Source of the DNA: Deltaproteobacteria bacterium
GTDB lineage: Bacteria; Myxococcota; Myxococcia; Myxococcales; 40CM-4-68-19
Assembly (NCBI GenBank): GCA_005879535.1
Contig: VBKI01000032.1
Span: 1-42,130 of the forward strand
DNA: 42,130 nt
Reading direction: 5' to 3'
Part shown: piece after piece, positions 28,701 through 35,169 of the stretch
How the letters are laid out: each line of letters opens with the position of its first letter
How positions within the stretch are numbered: position 1 is the first letter of the stretch
Notes under the pieces: model-generated
Databases searched by the model: none
Told to the model about the DNA's origin: nothing
Seen by the model: the letters and a program-made list of their open reading frames with translations, nothing else
Made by a program: the position numbers and the translations under genes

Positions 28701-29457
28701 CGAGAGCCGCCATCTCGTCGCCGATGTCGGTGCGACGCCGCTCGGGTTCCCCATCCTCGCGGCGGTGGGCGGCGTACGACTGCGCGGCAACATGGGTCCG
28801 CTCTTCGTCGCGGCAGAGGGGTCGAGCCGCAGCGTCACCGACAGCTTCGTCTCCATGGCGGCGGCCCGCGATCCGGCGACCGGGACTTTGTGGGGCGGCG
28901 TGCTCCTGCAAGGCGGCCGGCTCGATCTCTCGGTGAACGGCCGCATCGGGTCGATCTACGCGTACGGCGAAGGCGGACGGCTGATCGGCCTGCGCGTGCT
29001 CGAAAACCGGCGCTTCGCCGGAGGCGGCGGAGCGGAGCTGGCGCTCGGAGCGGGTCCGCTGGGAGAGTTCCGGCTCGGTCCGGCCTTCACCGCGCTCGCG
29101 TTCGAGAACAACCAGCGCTTCTTCACCTTCGGCAACGGCGGCTACTTCAGCCCGCAGCGTTTTTTCCACGGGGCCGGCGTCCTCCGCTGGCAACACCCGG
29201 GAGCGGTGAGGTGGGACGCCGCGGCGGAGCCCGGCTACGATTGGTACCAGGAAGCGCACGCGCCGATCCTGCCGTTCGATCCGAACAGCGGGTTCTATGC
29301 CGGCAAGACGGAGGGCGGATTTTCGTTCACGGGGCGCGCCTTTCTCGGGATCGGCCTCGGCGGAGGATTCGAGCTGGGCCTCTCTGGCGCGGTGCAGCGA
29401 GCGCCGGAGTTCCAGGAAGTTCGCGCCGGCGTCGTCCTGCGCGCCGCCGGACTCTGA
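25735..29457 (+). CDS. bcsC: Cellulose export outer-membrane protein BcsC
   Basis: Exports cellulose across the outer membrane, 1240 residues, the usual size. The signal peptide ends ASAALA-DD. A long superhelix of TPR repeats (about 30 to 850), rich in Ala, Leu and Arg, spans the periplasm. The C-terminal BCSC-type domain (about 890-1240) is a beta-barrel: alternating Gly/aromatic strands, FGNGGYFSPQRFF, NSGFYAGKTEGGFSF, and a terminal short strand GVVLRAAGL. The start ATG 25735 overlaps bcsZ. The last gene of the operon is followed by a terminator-like hairpin. Confidence 0.94.
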   Translation: MPRARTLIAILAMASAALADDLLGGLVRNAWYWQARARSDKADDAWKQVLEVAPDNAEALAAVGGFSARAGRMQQAREMLARLEKVAPNHPDVPVLRRQIELGPRFGALLLDARKLIHEGHPAAGAAKYRELFGPAGPPGDLALEYYQTASGAPEGWQEARDGLRRLVRRAPAEVRYKLALAKLLTYRDETRREGITMLAALARDPTIGKDAAAGWRQALLWLTPTERDVALYRDWLRGHPKDMEVKLHLERARNAATIREGFAALDRGDMREAQRLFDLAGKDPDAVHGRALIAGRRAAQAKKSGFAALDRDDLTAAESYFRSIPADADTRLGLALIAQKQAAQAQRNEDFPKARELLERARRLVPDRRDVWERQLQGVVFWSRLRDARIAREEGRDNDAEAALRAAIDGGVPQERWHARLALADLMLESGRPGEAETNLREVLVSVPDETSALRALAGLLVQQRRFEEAIPVNERLAKVAPQYSYRAGWLRAEMLRTEAAKSRQAHEFARARQQLGEAREADPSDVWVLHDLTNVLLQLNALPEAQSAVAALLRFAPELPEARVAQARVLAAAHQDIQALAILRSLSPPPRDPAVLALRRRLEFQVRIPPALELAITGRRDEAVRELEAMEAEAKGQPELVAQLAVAWSKIGDRAKASALMRDAMARGPAATRAARLELASTLLDSDDDAFLGEILRGLDRDPSLTPAERRSLGDLRVAHAVRLADRQREQGDLRAAEAALSAALRDYPRDPLLLAALARTREQEGNMDAAHGLYLEVLRAVPNDGDALRGAVDTALARGDVDEARGLLRGATAPGQPDDPRLLQLAAHLEEREGDDAEAMRLLRRASALARSEVFRTTQIPQEGIGRGMNPEGTPRLAARTDPEVLHSEIARDMQRIESRHRPAIGGDVGFRQRKGEPGLSALSEYRGAANVEVPIALSGRLTLRISEVQLDAGSVSASAGSRFGTGAVGGAGPQRALGTELHATFESRHLVADVGATPLGFPILAAVGGVRLRGNMGPLFVAAEGSSRSVTDSFVSMAAARDPATGTLWGGVLLQGGRLDLSVNGRIGSIYAYGEGGRLIGLRVLENRRFAGGGGAELALGAGPLGEFRLGPAFTALAFENNQRFFTFGNGGYFSPQRFFHGAGVLRWQHPGAVRWDAAAEPGYDWYQEAHAPILPFDPNSGFYAGKTEGGFSFTGRAFLGIGLGGGFELGLSGAVQRAPEFQEVRAGVVLRAAGL

Positions 29458-29461
29458 CGGT

Positions 29462-29498
29462 TAGGCGCTGCCGCACCGAAGGTGCGGCTTTGCGCCTA
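29462..29498 (+). terminator. Hairpin terminator after bcsC
   Basis: GCCGCACC (29470-29477), loop GAA, GGTGCGGC (29481-29488), then TTT. An outer pair, TAGGCGC (29462-29468) with GCGCCTA (29492-29498), extends the structure. The T-run is short, so termination may be partial, but the position five bases after the bcsC stop is right for the end of the operon. Confidence 0.6.
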
Positions 29499-29536
29499 CG
29501 CTGGAGCGCATTCATTCTCCGGCGCGCGCGCAGAGT

Positions 29537-29552
29537 GCGCATTAATATGCGC
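29537..29552 (+). promoter_or_regulatory. Palindrome and -10-like box before the cytochrome-like gene
   Basis: GCGCAT-TAAT-ATGCGC is a 16-bp inverted repeat that contains TAATAT (29543-29548), a good -10 box in a GC-rich setting. Transcription would begin near 29555, so the message would be almost leaderless (ATG 29558). No convincing -35 is visible, which would fit an activator- or repressor-controlled promoter. Confidence 0.35.
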
Positions 29553-29557
29553 GCTCG

Positions 29558-30067
29558 ATGTTGCTGCGCGTCCCCATCGCCGCGCTTCTCGTCGCCGGAT
29601 GCATCGGCGGCGTCGATCGGGCGCAGTGCGCCATCGATCCCGACTGCGCCCAGCCCGCGTTCTGCGCGCAGGGCACATGCATCGAAGGGACGAGGACTTG
29701 CCCCGTTCTGCAGCCCACGTTCTCGAGCATCAACTTGCACTTCATCCAGGTGGGCTGCGGCGTCCGCCAGCTGAATTGCCACGCCACGGACTCAGCGAAC
29801 GTGAACAGTGGGCCGAGTTTCTTCGGACACCCGTATGCGAACCTCGTCAACGCGTCGGCCGCGAATCAGCTGGGAAGCGCCCGCGGACTCGTGCTGGTGA
29901 AGGCCGGCGATCCGCAGGGCTCGTTCTTGCTCACCAAGCTGCGCCTGACCTCGGCACTCGATCCGACGTACGGAGGCGGCCAGCCGGCAGACGCGCCGGG
30001 CTCGACGTGCGCGGATGCGTTGGCGGCGATCGAGCAGTGGATCCAAAGCGGGGCCCCGGACAACTGA
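29558..30067 (+). CDS. Lipoprotein with CX6CH motif, probably cytochrome-like
   Basis: A 169-residue lipoprotein: MLLRVPIAALLVAGC with lipidated Cys15. A cysteine knot-like segment CAIDPDCAQPAFCAQGTC (24-41) is typical of myxobacterial surface proteins. The main domain has FIQVGCGVRQLNCHATDSA, then SGPSFFGHPYANLV, LVKAGDPQGSFLLTKLRL and an end AIEQWIQSGAPDN. This is the layout of planctomycete/myxobacterial PSCyt-type c domains, but the heme motif is C67-X6-C74-H75, not CXXCH. Whether heme is bound cannot be told. It is followed one base later by the tandem-Rieske gene, so both likely act in one electron-transfer unit at the cell surface or periplasm. Confidence 0.7.
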   Translation: MLLRVPIAALLVAGCIGGVDRAQCAIDPDCAQPAFCAQGTCIEGTRTCPVLQPTFSSINLHFIQVGCGVRQLNCHATDSANVNSGPSFFGHPYANLVNASAANQLGSARGLVLVKAGDPQGSFLLTKLRLTSALDPTYGGGQPADAPGSTCADALAAIEQWIQSGAPDN

Positions 30068-30068
30068 A

Positions 30069-30878
30069 ATGGCCGACTTCTCGCGAAGATCGATGATCCG
30101 CACCGCGGCGCTCGTCTCCCTGGCGGCGAAGGTCGGCTGCGTGCGCCGCATCTCGCCCAACCGTTCCCTCAGCGTTCCCGCGCCGGTCGATGGCGATGTG
30201 ACGATCCCGCTGGCGCAGGCGTCCGAGTTGTCGACCGCCGGCGGCGCCGTCATCGCCCAGCCGCTGGGCGAGCCTGGGGGATATCTGATCGCGAATACTG
30301 GTACCGGTTTCGTCGCGCTGGGAGCGACGTGTCCGCACGAGGGTTGCTCCGTCGCGTGGGTCCCGGAAGATCGCGAGGCCGAATGCCCTTGCCACGGCTC
30401 CCGCTTTGCCGGAGACGGGACCGTCCTGAATCCTCCCGCACAGAGCGATCTCGCAACCTATCCGGTGGCGCCCGACGGGCAGGGGAACCTCATCGTTCAG
30501 CTCTTCGCCGGCACGGGCGCCTTGAAGGATCTCCGCGTCAGCGACGGGGAGTTCAGCTTTGCGATCGCGGACTTTCCCGCCCTGGCGACAGTGGGAGGCA
30601 TCGTCGCCGGCCGTCCGACCGGATTCCCCAGCCCGCTGCTCATCACCCGCCTCCCCTTGGAAAGCGGGCCAGATGCGGTTGCGGCGATCGACGCCATCTG
30701 CACGCACCTCGGGTGCACCGTCCTGCCCGGAGCCGGCGAGCTGGACTGTCCGTGTCACGGCTCGATCTTCAATCTCGCCGGCGGATTCGTGCAGGGCCCG
30801 GCGGGAGGAGGCCTACTCCGGTACGTAGTGGCCTTCGACGGCACGACGGTCACCGTATCCACCACGTTCCGCGCCTGA
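30069..30878 (+). CDS. Tandem (double) Rieske [2Fe-2S] protein
   Basis: A 269-residue protein with two complete Rieske domains. Domain 1: TCPHEGC with C88/H90, ECPCHGSRF with C106/H109, and a likely disulfide C93-C108. Domain 2: CTHLGC with C211/H213, DCPCHGSIF with C227/H230, and disulfide C216-C229. Both match the high-potential bc1/b6f pattern CxHxGC...CPCHGS. The N-terminus, DFSRRSMIRTAALVSLAA, looks like a twin-arginine export signal followed by GC at 23-24, so it could also be lipidated. It is coupled to the upstream CX6CH lipoprotein. No cytochrome b gene is nearby, so it is not an ordinary bc1 operon. Proteins with two Rieske domains in tandem are rare as far as I know. Confidence 0.9.
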   Translation: MADFSRRSMIRTAALVSLAAKVGCVRRISPNRSLSVPAPVDGDVTIPLAQASELSTAGGAVIAQPLGEPGGYLIANTGTGFVALGATCPHEGCSVAWVPEDREAECPCHGSRFAGDGTVLNPPAQSDLATYPVAPDGQGNLIVQLFAGTGALKDLRVSDGEFSFAIADFPALATVGGIVAGRPTGFPSPLLITRLPLESGPDAVAAIDAICTHLGCTVLPGAGELDCPCHGSIFNLAGGFVQGPAGGGLLRYVVAFDGTTVTVSTTFRA

Positions 30879-30884
30879 GGGAGG

Positions 30885-31361
30885 TTACTGGGGCTGGTTC
30901 TGTCCCCGGATCTCGCCGGCCGGATTCGAGCTGGTGTGGATGTTCGTGTACGTGCCGCGGGCGCGCATGGCGGAGAGCATCGAGTTGATGTCGCCGGCGA
31001 CGATGGTCTGGCTCGGCGTGGTCCCCGCCCGCACGTCGGAACCCGTGAACGACCCGGTGAAGGTTCCCGACGTGGCGGCCGGCGGCGTGAATGGCACTAC
31101 CACCGTACCGCCTTCGGTCGAGGTGCCGACATGGATGTGGCCCATGGTGGCGTTCCCCGACAGACCGCTGAACGTGACCGTGTAGCTGACGGTCGAGCCG
31201 CTGACTGTGTACGTCGCGCTTCCCGTCGCCGACGCGTTCGGATGAGGCGAAGCCGGAACCTCGTTGGCGCTGCTCATTGTCGCGGTGAACTTCGTGGCTG
31301 GCCCTGACGACCCTCCGCAAGCCGCCAGCGCGCAGGCTGCAGAAATCAATGCCGTTTTCAT
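30885..31361 (-). CDS. CHRD-domain lipoprotein
   Basis: A 158-residue lipoprotein (MKTALISAACALAAC, Cys15) with a CHRD domain: FTATMSSANEVPASPHPN, TYTVSGSTVSYTVTFSGLSG, ATMGHIHVGTSTEGGTVVV, FTGSFTGSDVRAG and YTNIHTSSNPAGEIRGQ. The conserved His-containing loops (GHIH, NIHT) and the terminal PAGEIRG are diagnostic. CHRD domains are found in many bacterial surface proteins; their function is not known. It converges on the Rieske gene with a six-base gap. The 126 bases between it and the next minus-strand gene hold no other gene. Confidence 0.88.
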   Translation of the reverse strand: MKTALISAACALAACGGSSGPATKFTATMSSANEVPASPHPNASATGSATYTVSGSTVSYTVTFSGLSGNATMGHIHVGTSTEGGTVVVPFTPPAATSGTFTGSFTGSDVRAGTTPSQTIVAGDINSMLSAMRARGTYTNIHTSSNPAGEIRGQNQPQ

Positions 31362-31487
31362 GGTCTCTCCTCGGGGTGCGAACCGCCTCGGACACTTGGA
31401 GTGCGCGATGGGTCCGCAGGTTCCCAGGAAAAGCTAATGCGGCTCATTCTGGCGCGGATCTCGCCATTCGGATACCGCCCCGGCCGG

Positions 31488-33263
31488 CTAGTGAAGCGCA
31501 GTGCCCGAGACCCCGGCCTGGCCGGTCTGGGCGATCCAGCCGTCCACCCGCTTCTCCAGCACGTCCAGCGGCATGGCGCCGCCGCCCAGCACCTCGTCGT
31601 GGAAGCCGCGGATGTCGAAGCGCGCCCCCAGCTGCTTCTTCGCGCGATCGCGCAGCTCGAGGATCTTGAGCTGGCCAATCTTGTATCCCAGCGCCTGCGC
31701 CGGCCAGGCCATGTACCGGTCGGTCTCGCTCTGCACCGTGGGCTCGTCGATGCCGGAATTGGCGTGGAAGTAGTCGACCACCTGCTGGCGCGTCCAGCGC
31801 TTGAAGTGGAAACCTGTGTCCACCACCAGCCGGATCGCGCGCAAGAGATCGTCCTGCAGGTGTCCGTACATGCTGTACGGATCCTGGAAGAAGCCCGCAT
31901 CCTGTCCCAGCCGCTCGGAGTACAGGCCCCATCCTTCGATGAACGCGACGTAGAACGCGTGCTGCCGGAAGGGGGGCAAGCTCGGCAGCTCCTGGGCGAT
32001 CGACACTTGAAGATGATGCCCGGGAACGCCTTCGTGGTACGCGGTGGTCTCGATGTCGACGGTCGTTCGCTTCTCGAAGTCGCCGGTGTTCACCATCACG
32101 TGGCCCGGTCGCTTGCCGTCCGGCGTCCCGTCGACGTATTGCGCGCCCGAGGCTTCCTTCTCGCGGTAAGGCTCGACCGGCATCACCTCCACCTTCGCCT
32201 TCGGCAGCCGCCCGAAGTACTGCGGCAAGCGCGCCGACATCTGATCGATGTACTTCCGGTACTGCTCGAGCATCTGCTCGCGCGACTTCGGATGGAGATC
32301 CGGGTTTTTCGCGATGGCGGCGTCGAACGACTTCAGATCCTTGTAGCCGAGCCGGTTCGCGATCTTCAGCATCAACGCCCGGTCGCGAGCGACCTCTCGC
32401 AGGCCGAGCTGGTGGATCTCCTCCGGCGACATCTTCGTCGTGGTCGACTGCTCGACGGCGTACGCGTAGCGCGCGGCGCCGTCCGGCAGCGCCCAGATGC
32501 CAGGCTCCGCGCGGCCCTTCGGGACGTACTCCTCCTGGACGAACTTGGTGAAGCGCTGGTACGCGGGCCGGATCCCGTCGCGGATCGCGGCCAGCATTTG
32601 CTCGCGGATGCGCGTCTTGTCCGCCTCGGGGAAGCCCGCGGGGATCTTCTTCGCCGGCTCGAAGAACGGGTTCGCCTCCGGCTCGGCGTCGGCGATCTTC
32701 GCCGACTGCCGCGCCACCTGCTCGAGCAAAATCCGCGGCGGCACCAGCTTGTCGTCGACGCCTTTGCGCATCAGCTCGGTGATTTGCGCGAACGCGATGG
32801 GAAGCAGCCGGAGCCGGGCGATGTAGTCGTCGTAGTCCTTCACCGTCTCGAAGGAGAGGACGGAGACGAGCTGCGGCGCGTTGATGTGGATGCCGCCGAA
32901 CTGCGAGACGGGCATCTCCCAGTCCTTGAACGGCACTCCCTCGAGCTGCACCCGGATCTGCCGCACCATCAGCGCGTGATTGAGCGCCTCCTGCTCGGGA
33001 AATCCCTGCACGCCGACGGCGAGGAAACGGGCGAGGAACTGCGTCTGCGCCTCGATGTCCGTGTAGATCGCCTTCTCGGAGAAATCGGTGATCTTGTCGT
33101 TGTAGCGCTTGTCGCCCAGGACCGATGCGTACTCCGGATTGGTCCGCATCGTGTATTCCCAGTGCTCGGACAAGAGGTCGGCGAGCTGCTGGCGCCGGGA
33201 ATCGACGGTGCCGGGAGCGATCTGGGCGACGAGGACGGCGACGAGGACGAAAGCGCTGGGCAT
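31488..33263 (-). CDS. DUF885 family metallopeptidase (paralogue 1)
   Basis: A probable secreted zinc peptidase, 591 residues from ATG 33263, whose start MPSAFVLVAVLVAQIA gives a signal peptide; an upstream ATG at 33347 adds 28 unlikely residues. The family's zinc motif is HEGVPGHHLQ (about 410-419), with EGWGLYSE following as the third-ligand region, and MSPEEIHQLGLREV is another DUF885 landmark. The C-terminus includes PAQALGYKIGQLKILELR. Related to the peptidase at 35170-36921, but clearly divergent. Substrate unknown. A clear ribosome-binding site is not seen. Confidence 0.88.
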   Translation of the reverse strand: MPSAFVLVAVLVAQIAPGTVDSRRQQLADLLSEHWEYTMRTNPEYASVLGDKRYNDKITDFSEKAIYTDIEAQTQFLARFLAVGVQGFPEQEALNHALMVRQIRVQLEGVPFKDWEMPVSQFGGIHINAPQLVSVLSFETVKDYDDYIARLRLLPIAFAQITELMRKGVDDKLVPPRILLEQVARQSAKIADAEPEANPFFEPAKKIPAGFPEADKTRIREQMLAAIRDGIRPAYQRFTKFVQEEYVPKGRAEPGIWALPDGAARYAYAVEQSTTTKMSPEEIHQLGLREVARDRALMLKIANRLGYKDLKSFDAAIAKNPDLHPKSREQMLEQYRKYIDQMSARLPQYFGRLPKAKVEVMPVEPYREKEASGAQYVDGTPDGKRPGHVMVNTGDFEKRTTVDIETTAYHEGVPGHHLQVSIAQELPSLPPFRQHAFYVAFIEGWGLYSERLGQDAGFFQDPYSMYGHLQDDLLRAIRLVVDTGFHFKRWTRQQVVDYFHANSGIDEPTVQSETDRYMAWPAQALGYKIGQLKILELRDRAKKQLGARFDIRGFHDEVLGGGAMPLDVLEKRVDGWIAQTGQAGVSGTALH

Positions 33264-33402
33264 GAGGTCTCGATACGAAGCAGCCCGCCCGGCATTTCGC
33301 CGATGCACACTCGCGGACGACGGGCCGACATGGAACTGGAGTTTCACCGCCAGTCATTTATTGGGTGTCGGGCGCAATCCTCGCGCCGAAAGGGAGGGGC
33401 GA

Positions 33403-34047
33403 ATGACCTGGAAGTCGATCTCCGCGGTGACGCTGGGGGCGGCGCTCTTCGCGAGCGCGGCGGCAGAGGCTGCTTCCTGCAACAAGGACGCAGACTGCAG
33501 CTCCGGGCAGGTGTGCTCCAACGGCACCTGCGTCAAGCGCGCATCGAGGGCCGCCTCCGACGCGGCGAGCTCGGTCGCCCCGACGGAATCGCTGATCGCC
33601 GGGACCAGGCGCACGCCCTACATCGGCTGGGGCGGAGTCGGGTTCTACAACGTCAGCGCGGGCAACAGCTCGGGCGCCTTCGGCCTGCACGCCGGCGGCG
33701 CGGTCAGCCTGATCTCGCTGACGCCCGAGCTGCCGCTGATCGCCTGGGGGGACGTCGCCCTGGGATTCCCGACCGGAGGCACGATCTTCCCGATCAAGCT
33801 CGGTGCCGGAGTGCGCTACGACAGGGCCGGCCCTGTCCAGCTCCTCGGCGGCGTGGCCTTTGCGTTCATGCCGAATACCTTCAGCGGCGCTCCGACTCCG
33901 GTCGGCGTGGGCCTGATGGGAACGGTGCTCTACCCGCTGCCGCAGCTGCACCCCAATCTCTCGGCGCAAGCGCAGATCGGATATGACTTCCTCAGCGACG
34001 GTTTTGGTTTGTTCGGTCTGACCGCCGGCGCGGGATGGGCCTTTTAG
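33403..34047 (+). CDS. Outer-membrane beta-barrel-like protein with Cys-rich head
   Basis: A 214-residue exported protein. A signal peptide MTWKSISAVTLGAALFASAAAEA is followed by a short cysteine cluster CNKDADCSSGQVCSNGTC (a common myxobacterial surface motif) and a Ser/Ala linker. The rest is Gly-rich, alternating sequence consistent with an eight-to-ten-strand beta-barrel, ending TAGAGWAF with a terminal Phe, the usual signal for outer-membrane assembly. AGGGAGGGG lies just before the ATG. Function unknown. It is convergent with the M74 gene (three-base gap) and divergent from DUF885 paralogue 1. Confidence 0.75.
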   Translation: MTWKSISAVTLGAALFASAAAEAASCNKDADCSSGQVCSNGTCVKRASRAASDAASSVAPTESLIAGTRRTPYIGWGGVGFYNVSAGNSSGAFGLHAGGAVSLISLTPELPLIAWGDVALGFPTGGTIFPIKLGAGVRYDRAGPVQLLGGVAFAFMPNTFSGAPTPVGVGLMGTVLYPLPQLHPNLSAQAQIGYDFLSDGFGLFGLTAGAGWAF

Positions 34048-34050
34048 CCC

Positions 34051-35121
34051 TTACTCGGCCGTTGCCATCTCGGGGTTGATCCCGCCCACCCACGACTGCG
34101 CCACGCTGGAGGAACGCTCCGGCGGCAGCAAGCGCGGCGGGATGGCCAGCGGCGGGGGCAGCGGACAGACCGTGCAGTTGCTGCGCACTGGAATCACCAG
34201 GTGTTGCCCGAGCCGCAAGACCGATCGCCCCTGGATGCGATTCGCCTTGCGGATGGCTACGACGCTCGTCTTATAGCGCGCCGCGAGCTGTCCGAGCGTG
34301 TTCCCCGAACGCACCAGGTGGAGGACCACGTTGTCGTCCGGGCCTAGCGCGAGCAGCGGCTGGATTCTCCGGCCCAGCTCCTGCGAACGAGGCGCGTAGA
34401 ACCGGACGTGGAAGTGATCGCGGTGGCTCCGTGCGTGCCTGACGATGCGCCCGAAGATCTGCCCGAGCCATCGCGCATCCTCGCCGATGGCCAGCGCGTA
34501 CCGGATCAGGACCGCCTGAATCCGCTTGTCGACGAGGATGAGCTGGACGTCAGTCTCGGTGATCAGCGCCCGGAGCAACGCCCAGTTGCGCGCCGGATCC
34601 ATCACGCTCTCGCGGGCGACACCGCGCGGCGGGATGCGATCTCCCCGATAGAAGAGCCCGATATCCGCATCGCGGCCGCTCTGGTGCGATCGGTGCGGCC
34701 TCAGATTTCCGCCATCCTTGGCTCCCACGTGGCTGAGCCGGGCGGGCGCCGAGGCGGGGAACCGGCGGTGCACGGACCGGAAGACCTGCGCCAGCGCGTC
34801 GATCGTCTCCCGCGTCGCGTACGCGACGTTCGGCCGCTCGACGATCCAGGCTGGATCCTGCGGCATCTGCACGGCATTCAGCACCCGCCCCCGGTCGGCG
34901 AAGCCGATGGACACGCTGCCCAGCGAGGCCAGGTCGTCCCGGAACTTTCGCGCCAGGTCCTGGTCCGTCAGCTCCCGGGTATAGAGGAGGGCAGGGCCCA
35001 CCGGCTCTGCCGTCGCTGATTCAGCCTCCTCTGGAGCATCCCCTTCCGTCGCGGTGACACCTTCCTGGGCGGAAGCGGCGGCGGCCGTGAGCGCAATGAG
35101 CGCAGTAAGGGCGAGTCGCAT
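34051..35121 (-). CDS. M74 murein endopeptidase (MepA-like) with LysM domain
   Basis: A 356-residue exported cell-wall hydrolase. A signal peptide (LTALIALTAAAASA) and an acidic linker precede an MepA-type catalytic domain: HVGAKDGGNLRPHRSHQSGR, DADIGLF (the HxxGxDxD-type zinc site), and HARSHRDHFHVRFYAP with the HxH zinc ligands. After it comes a LysM motif for peptidoglycan binding (LVRSGNTLGQLAARYKTS, ANRIQGRSVLRLGQHLVIP), then a Pro-rich tail. It probably cuts peptidoglycan cross-links. It is the third gene of the thioesterase-DUF885-M74 run, 48 bases behind the DUF885 gene, so it may be co-transcribed. Confidence 0.87.
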   Translation of the reverse strand: MRLALTALIALTAAAASAQEGVTATEGDAPEEAESATAEPVGPALLYTRELTDQDLARKFRDDLASLGSVSIGFADRGRVLNAVQMPQDPAWIVERPNVAYATRETIDALAQVFRSVHRRFPASAPARLSHVGAKDGGNLRPHRSHQSGRDADIGLFYRGDRIPPRGVARESVMDPARNWALLRALITETDVQLILVDKRIQAVLIRYALAIGEDARWLGQIFGRIVRHARSHRDHFHVRFYAPRSQELGRRIQPLLALGPDDNVVLHLVRSGNTLGQLAARYKTSVVAIRKANRIQGRSVLRLGQHLVIPVRSNCTVCPLPPPLAIPPRLLPPERSSSVAQSWVGGINPEMATAE

Positions 35122-35169
35122 TGCGGCATAGCATACCGGATAAACCCCGCCTTGCGTCCAGCTTCTCCT

